The notes under the pieces were generated by a model. It saw only the letters and a list, made by a program, of their open reading frames with translations. It did not search any database and was not told the DNA's origin. DNA of 10,975 nt from an uncultured Collinsella sp. (lineage in GTDB: Bacteria > Actinomycetota > Coriobacteriia > Coriobacteriales > Coriobacteriaceae). Where the stretch lies: contig CABUXL010000056.1 in assembly GCA_902495525.1 (NCBI GenBank), positions 1 to 10,975 of the forward strand, given 5' to 3'. A program made the translations under genes and the position numbers. This document shows positions 7,212-10,975 of this stretch, piece by piece. The first letter of the stretch is position 1, and the number at the start of each line of letters is the position of its first letter.

Positions 7212-7214
7212 TCG

Positions 7215-9455
7215 TTATTTCTTAAACCGTGCACCCTGGCGTTTTCTGCCCGAAGCAAAGGTAGAGCCCTTGCGAGCCTGCGAACGCAAACGCTCGATCG
7301 TTTCGTCCTCAGATGCGCCCTCAAGCATCGACCGAATCTGAACGACGGCATCGCGCAGACGTGCCGCCTCCTCAAAGTCCATGGCGGCGGAAGCGTTACG
7401 CATGTCTTCCTCCATGGTCTCGACGATCCGCACGAGCTCGTCATGCGGTAGCCCTTCCAGCTGCTCGGCAAGCGTTTGCTCGGGTGCCACCGTCTCCGGC
7501 GCGGCGCCCTCGCCGTTTTCATCGGGCGTATAGAACGCACCATGGCCCAGAGAGTCGCCCTTCGAGCGTCCCTTCGAGCCCACAGTCTTTTCGGCCTCGG
7601 CAATAAAACTCGAAATGTCGTTAATGGCCTTGCGGACCGTCTTGGGCACAATGCCATGCTCTTCGTTATATGCCATCTGAATCTCACGACGGCGCTGCGT
7701 CTCCTCGATGGCTTCTTTCATCGAATCGGTCACAACGTCTGCATACATGATGACCTCGCCGTCGGCATTGCGGGCCGCACGGCCAATCGTCTGAATCAGC
7801 GAACGGCGGTTGCGCAAGAAGCCTTCCTTGTCGGCGTCGAGAATTGCCACCAGCGAGACCTCGGGAAGGTCTAGACCCTCGCGAAGCAGGTTAATGCCAA
7901 CGAGAACATCGATCTTTCCCTCGCGCAGCGTTCGCAGGATCTCGACACGGTCCATCGTCGCTGTATCGGAGTGCATGTAATTGACCTTAATGCCGGCATC
8001 AAGCAGATGGTCGGTCAAGTCCTCGGCCATGCGCTTGGTGAGCGTGGTCACCAGCACGCGCTCCTTGCGGGCAACGCGCTCGCGAATCTCGTCCTCAAGA
8101 TCGTCAATCTGCCCACGAACCGGACGCACATCGACCTTGGGGTCGAGCAGGCCGGTCGGACGAATAATCTGCTCAACGTCGTTCTGGCTAACCCGCAGCT
8201 CATAGTCGCCCGGCGTGGCCGAAACGTAGATGAACTGGGGAATCCTCGCCTCAAACTCATCGAAGCGGAGCGGGCGGTTATCGAGTGCCGAAGGCAGACG
8301 AAAACCATGCTCCACCAGCGTCACCTTACGCGAGCGGTCGCCTTCGTGCATGCCGCGGATCTGCGGCACCGTTACATGACTCTCATCGATGATGCAGAGC
8401 ATATCCTTTGGAAAGTAATCGATTAGGGTAAACGGCGGCTCACCCGGCTTGCGACCGTCCAGATGACGCGAGTAGTTCTCGATGCCGTTACAAAAGCCCA
8501 TCGTCTCGAGCATCTCAAGATCATAATCGGTGCGCTGCTGCAGACGCTGCGCCTCGAGCAACTTGTCGGTCGCCTTGAGCTCCGCCACGCGCTTCTCGCA
8601 CTCTTCGCTGATCGATTTCAGAGCGGCCTTGACCTTCGGCTTCTCGGTCACGTAGTGTGATGCCGGCCATACGGGGATGGCCTCGTACTCACGAAGCATC
8701 TCACCGGTGACCTCATCGATCTCGGCAATCAGCTCGACCTCGTCGCCAAAGAACTCAAACCGCAACGGATGCTCGGCATAAGGCGGATACACGTCGACAA
8801 CATCGCCGCGCACGCGGAACGTGCCACGCGCCAGGTCATAGTCATTGCGATCATATTGAATGTCGATAAGCGCATGGATAAAGTCATCGCGCTCGAGCGG
8901 CACCTTCTTGTCGACGTTTGGAGCCAGACCCGCATAGTCCTCAGGAGAGCCAATGCCATAGATACATGAGACCGATGCGACAACGATCACATCACGTCGA
9001 GAGAGCAGTGACGCGGTCGCCTGATGGCGCAGCATCTCGACCTCTTCGTTAATCGAGGAGTCTTTCTCGATATATGTATCGCTTTGCGGCACATACGCCT
9101 CGGGCTGATAGTAGTCGTAGTACGAGACGAAGTAGACCACAGCGTTATTGGGAAAGAACTCTTTGAGCTCGCTCGCAAGCTGAGCGGCGAGCGTTTTATT
9201 CGGAGCCATGACAAGGGTCGGCTTACCCAAGGCTTCAATGGTTTTGGCCATCGTAAAAGTCTTACCCGAACCAGTCACACCCAGCAAAACCTGATAGCGG
9301 TCTCCGTCCCTCACGCCCCGCACAAGTGACTCAATGGCCTTAGGCTGGGAACCAGCGGGCTCGTATGGAGACACGACCTTAAACGGCACATCAGCGCCCT
9401 CAACGCCAAAGCGCTTAAGTTCACCACCAACGCGTTCTACTTCAAATTCCGCCAT
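7215..9455 (-). CDS. uvrB: UvrABC excinuclease subunit B
   Basis: UvrB is the central helicase-like subunit of nucleotide-excision repair: UvrA delivers it to a lesion, it verifies damage with a beta-hairpin, then recruits UvrC. The 746-residue product carries the whole set: SPYEPAGSQPKAI near the start, Walker A GVTGSGKT at 59-66, the tyrosine-rich beta-hairpin YYDYYQPEAYVPQSDTYIEK around 112-131, Walker B-type DESH at 357-360, the VSATPGDYE block, LREGLDLPEV, motif VI QTIGRAARN at 555-563, and a C-terminal UVR motif with FEEAARLRD at about 694-702 that contacts UvrC. It is longer than the usual 660-700 because of a roughly 40-residue Gly/Glu/Pro-rich linker before the UVR motif and a basic tail (RKRQGARFKK). 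ATG 9455 has GGAG five bases upstream; an ATG at 9476 has no such site. Third gene after coaE and a transglycosylase; TATACT at 9486-9481 could be an internal -10. Confidence 0.98.
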   Translation of the reverse strand: MAEFEVERVGGELKRFGVEGADVPFKVVSPYEPAGSQPKAIESLVRGVRDGDRYQVLLGVTGSGKTFTMAKTIEALGKPTLVMAPNKTLAAQLASELKEFFPNNAVVYFVSYYDYYQPEAYVPQSDTYIEKDSSINEEVEMLRHQATASLLSRRDVIVVASVSCIYGIGSPEDYAGLAPNVDKKVPLERDDFIHALIDIQYDRNDYDLARGTFRVRGDVVDVYPPYAEHPLRFEFFGDEVELIAEIDEVTGEMLREYEAIPVWPASHYVTEKPKVKAALKSISEECEKRVAELKATDKLLEAQRLQQRTDYDLEMLETMGFCNGIENYSRHLDGRKPGEPPFTLIDYFPKDMLCIIDESHVTVPQIRGMHEGDRSRKVTLVEHGFRLPSALDNRPLRFDEFEARIPQFIYVSATPGDYELRVSQNDVEQIIRPTGLLDPKVDVRPVRGQIDDLEDEIRERVARKERVLVTTLTKRMAEDLTDHLLDAGIKVNYMHSDTATMDRVEILRTLREGKIDVLVGINLLREGLDLPEVSLVAILDADKEGFLRNRRSLIQTIGRAARNADGEVIMYADVVTDSMKEAIEETQRRREIQMAYNEEHGIVPKTVRKAINDISSFIAEAEKTVGSKGRSKGDSLGHGAFYTPDENGEGAAPETVAPEQTLAEQLEGLPHDELVRIVETMEEDMRNASAAMDFEEAARLRDAVVQIRSMLEGASEDETIERLRSQARKGSTFASGRKRQGARFKK

Positions 9456-9506
9456 GGATACTCCTAACTCATACATCTGCAGTATACGCGGGCGGTGGGC
9501 TTAGTC

Positions 9507-10088
9507 CTATACGAACCGATCGGGATAGAGAGTCTTATATCGAACCCAGGCATTATTGACGCGAATCAGATAGGCCTGAGTTTCAGGGAAGGTAATCGCA
9601 TTATGGAGTGACGTGTTCTGCTGCGCCCATCCGTCGACATTGCCCATACCGGCGTTATAGGCGGCGATGGCACTATCCGTCGACCCGTTGAAATAGGCGA
9701 GAAGATACGAGAGGTATGCGCAGCCAAACTCGATATTCGTAGCCGGATCGTTAAGATTGTCGGCCGAATACACCCCTCCGTCGACAAGGCCCTTGGCGAT
9801 CATGTCCTGCGCAGTCTCGGGCATCAGCTGCATCAATCCCTGAGCACCCTGATTCGACTCGGCCTCGGGATCCCAATTCGATTCCGACTTAATGACAGCG
9901 CACACCAGATACGGATCCAAATTATGCGAAATACTGGATTGCTTTACATACGCCTCGTAGTCAATCGGATACAGCGGCTTAAAGAAAGCGGCAGGGGCAC
10001 ACGAGTAGACGAGCGAAATAAGGCCGAAGACGAACAGAACGGCAAGTGGCGCCACGCGATACCACGTAAAGAAACGTGCCTTAGGCAT
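9507..10088 (-). CDS. Membrane-anchored SLT-type lytic transglycosylase
   Basis: Peptidoglycan lytic transglycosylase of the soluble-LT (goose-lysozyme-like) fold, which cleaves the MurNAc-GlcNAc bond with formation of a 1,6-anhydro end; it should act outside the membrane. From ATG 10088 it has 193 residues: a basic start, one hydrophobic segment at about 13-29 that reads as an uncleaved anchor, then the domain with the catalytic glutamate E69 in IKSESNWDP, GAQGLMQLMP at 81-90 and AAYNAGMGNVDGW from 142. LVYSC at 26-30 is a poor lipobox, so a lipoprotein is less likely. The start is chosen because AAGGAGGAGG lies a few bases upstream and because ATGCCTAA overlaps the coaE stop; a longer frame opening at 10184 lies within coaE. 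It sits between coaE and uvrB, 51 bases ahead of uvrB, so it is likely cotranscribed. Confidence 0.9.
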   Translation of the reverse strand: MPKARFFTWYRVAPLAVLFVFGLISLVYSCAPAAFFKPLYPIDYEAYVKQSSISHNLDPYLVCAVIKSESNWDPEAESNQGAQGLMQLMPETAQDMIAKGLVDGGVYSADNLNDPATNIEFGCAYLSYLLAYFNGSTDSAIAAYNAGMGNVDGWAQQNTSLHNAITFPETQAYLIRVNNAWVRYKTLYPDRFV

Positions 10089-10722
10089 CGGCCTCCTCCT
10101 TATCCACGACATCCCCGAAGCCATGGCGCGCAAGCCATGCGTCAAGTTGTTCAAAGAGCGAGTTATCGCCTGCCGCATTATCAATCACCGTTGTAGCGAG
10201 ATTGCAAAGCGAAGCCTCATCAGGCTGGCATGCAGAGCGCGCATCAAAATCAGAGGACTCCATACCACGATGAATGGCACGCTCGCGACGAACTGCTAAA
10301 GGAGCGCTGATAACCAGGATTTCATCTGCCAGGCCAAAAGCATCCTCAAAACCAGTCGGGGCAGAAACCTCAACAACCGCAAAGGGGAAACGGGGGGACG
10401 AAACCGTGCAGCAAACCGGATCAAGAATCCTCAATGACAGCTGTTCGATGAGAACCGGATGAACGATGTCGTTGAGCCGCGCAACTGTATCAGGAGAGGC
10501 GAAAGCTCGAGCAGCGAGAACATTGCGGCGAATGCCGCCCTCCCCGTCCAGAATGTCCCAACCGAATTCTTCGGCGAGGGCATTGACGATATCGGAGCCT
10601 GGCACATACAGCGATTTGGCAAGCTCATCCAGATCGATAAGCATGGCGCCATGAGATTCGAGATAGCGGCAGGCAGTCGACTTTCCGGAAGCAATATTGC
10701 CCAAGACAAAAACGGTAAACAT
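10081..10722 (-). CDS. coaE: Dephospho-CoA kinase
   Basis: CoaE phosphorylates the 3'-hydroxyl of dephospho-CoA with ATP, the last step of coenzyme A synthesis. The 213-residue product begins MFTVFVLGNIASGKST with the P-loop GNIASGKS at 8-15, then LIDLDELAKSLYVPGS with the conserved acid of the substrate region, the HPVL block typical of the family, the lid-like arginine stretch (RRERAIHRGMESSDFDARSACQPDEASL) and the near-terminal TTVIDNAAG that matches the ADxVIDNxG signature. Length is normal (about 200). The start has GGAGGACTTG directly before ATG 10722; a longer frame opening at 10851 would begin inside the rRNA terminator and is unlikely. Its last bases overlap the transglycosylase start. 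coaE next to uvrB is a familiar arrangement in actinobacteria; the transglycosylase between them is less so. Confidence 0.95.
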   Translation of the reverse strand: MFTVFVLGNIASGKSTACRYLESHGAMLIDLDELAKSLYVPGSDIVNALAEEFGWDILDGEGGIRRNVLAARAFASPDTVARLNDIVHPVLIEQLSLRILDPVCCTVSSPRFPFAVVEVSAPTGFEDAFGLADEILVISAPLAVRRERAIHRGMESSDFDARSACQPDEASLCNLATTVIDNAAGDNSLFEQLDAWLARHGFGDVVDKEEADA

Positions 10723-10750
10723 CAAGTCCTCCCTAACGCCAATGGGAGTT

Positions 10751-10781
10751 ATTATCGCGCAAATACAAAAGAAGGACTCAA
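10751..10781 (-). promoter_or_regulatory. Candidate promoter for the coaE-transglycosylase-uvrB operon
   Basis: On the minus strand TTGAGT (10781-10776) and GATAAT (10756-10751) resemble -35 and -10 hexamers with a 19-base spacer, slightly long. The predicted start near 10744 leaves a leader of about 20 bases before the GGAGG and ATG at 10722. The rRNA terminator lies upstream, so the operon needs its own promoter; this is the best candidate in the gap. Confidence 0.4.
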
Positions 10782-10810
10782 AATACAGCCAAACAGTAAG
10801 ACAAGCTAAA

Positions 10811-10824
10811 CGAAGGCGAGTTCT
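10811..10824 (-). promoter_or_regulatory. LexA-like half-matching box upstream of the coaE-uvrB operon
   Basis: Read on the minus strand this is AGAACTCGCCTTCG. Its core GAAC-N4-CTTC is one base from the LexA-type GAAC-N4-GTTC, though the outer base is also off. It lies 88 bases before the coaE start and about 30 upstream of the candidate -35 element. On its 5' side is TTGTAATACAA (10834-10824), an 11-base perfect inverted repeat close to the TTGTATTAC beside the uvrA box. Weak alone; the paired occurrence is the reason to list it. Confidence 0.3.
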
Positions 10825-10849
10825 TGTATTACAACTCTCTATCAAACGC

Positions 10850-10881
10850 AAAAAAGGGGGAGGCCGCGAGGCCTCCCCCTT
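10850..10881 (-). terminator. Intrinsic terminator of the rRNA operon
   Basis: On the minus strand a 12-bp perfect stem (10881-10870 with 10865-10854, loop TCGC) is followed by an uninterrupted run of Ts (10855-10850). It lies about 35 bases past the predicted 3' end of the 5S rRNA and is the expected end of the ribosomal RNA transcript. The stem is almost wholly G and C, so it should be a strong stop that shields coaE from rRNA transcription. Confidence 0.93.
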
Positions 10882-10915
10882 CTCAGTTCAAGCGTACGGC
10901 TCGGTGCCGTCCACC

Positions 10916-10975
10916 GGTCAGCGGCGCCCTGGCCTCCCACGGGCTGACCCCGCAGTACTCTCGGCGCGATGGGGC
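10916..10975 (-). rRNA. rrf: 5S ribosomal RNA, 3' half (cut by the right edge)
   Basis: The minus strand from the right edge reads GCCCCATCGCGCCGAGAGTA, then CTGCGGGGTCAGCCCGTGGG, then AGGCCAGGGCGCCGCTGACC. This matches the 3' half of bacterial 5S rRNA: the AGCGCCGA-GTACTG segment, the helix IV hairpin GGGGTCAGCCC, the GTGGGAGxxxAGGxCGCCGC block, and a closing strand that would pair with the missing 5' end. About 60 of the usual 115-120 bases are present. The exact 3' end (10914-10917) is uncertain because its pairing partner is outside the window. 23S and 16S genes should lie further right on the same strand. Confidence 0.9.

Noticed and set aside
5966..7687. 573-codon open frame on the minus strand
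   Set aside because: It crosses the 15-bp terminator at 7178-7211, lies antisense to the COG2509-type gene and out of frame within uvrB, and its translation is low-complexity Arg/Ala/Gly-rich with no recognisable domain. It is a by-product of GC-biased codon use.
10459..10809. 116-codon plus-strand frame over the coaE start and upstream gap
   Set aside because: Antisense to the coaE P-loop region, with no ribosome site and no recognisable domain.
10888..10910. Short inverted repeat ACGGC / GCCGT between the 5S rRNA and its terminator
   Set aside because: Five base pairs with no tRNA features (no T-arm GGTTCGA-type block or acceptor stem), so not a tRNA; likely a minor fold in the rRNA trailer.

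Overview
This 10,975-base window looks like chromosomal DNA of a Coriobacteriia member, most likely Collinsella or a close relative. That call rests on the fairly high GC content, the strong third-position GC/C bias, AAGGAG-type ribosome binding sites, and my recollection of similar proteins; no database search was possible. Everything visible is core or housekeeping sequence. I see no mobile elements, CRISPR arrays, phage genes or toxin genes.

Layout, left to right. (1) Positions 1-834, minus strand: the first 278 codons of uvrA, which runs off the left edge. (2) 835-1027: a divergent intergenic region with a candidate uvrA promoter and a LexA-like box. (3) 1028-3181, plus: a membrane-bound LtaS-type (sulfatase-fold) phosphoglycerol transferase. 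(4) 3327-7150, plus: an Mrp-type P-loop ATPase, a BaiN/HI0933-type flavoprotein starting on the base after the Mrp stop codon, then, after an 80-base gap with a hairpin, a second and different FAD-dependent protein (COG2509 type). (5) 7178-7211: a perfect 15-bp hairpin that can terminate transcription from both sides. (6) 10722 down to 7215, minus: a tightly packed coaE - lytic transglycosylase - uvrB unit. (7) 10854-10881: a strong terminator, preceded on the minus strand by the 3' part of a 5S rRNA (10975-10916) that is cut by the right edge, so an rRNA operon ends here.

How the genes relate. uvrA and uvrB encode two of the three subunits of the UvrABC nucleotide-excision repair nuclease and flank the window on the same strand about 6 kb apart. 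Each transcription unit carries a near-palindromic GAAC-N4-GTTC-like site (one core mismatch each) next to a TTGTA-W-TAC element in the same orientation. This suggests, but does not prove, common DNA-damage control. The LtaS-like enzyme and the lytic transglycosylase act on the envelope. The Mrp ATPase (iron-sulfur cluster handling) and the two flavoproteins form a redox-flavoured group whose substrates cannot be read from the sequence.

Nothing here is clearly an undescribed system. The points most worth a second look are the shared uvr promoter element, the shortened FAD-domain loop and charged insert of the BaiN-like protein, and the hairpin between the two flavoprotein genes.
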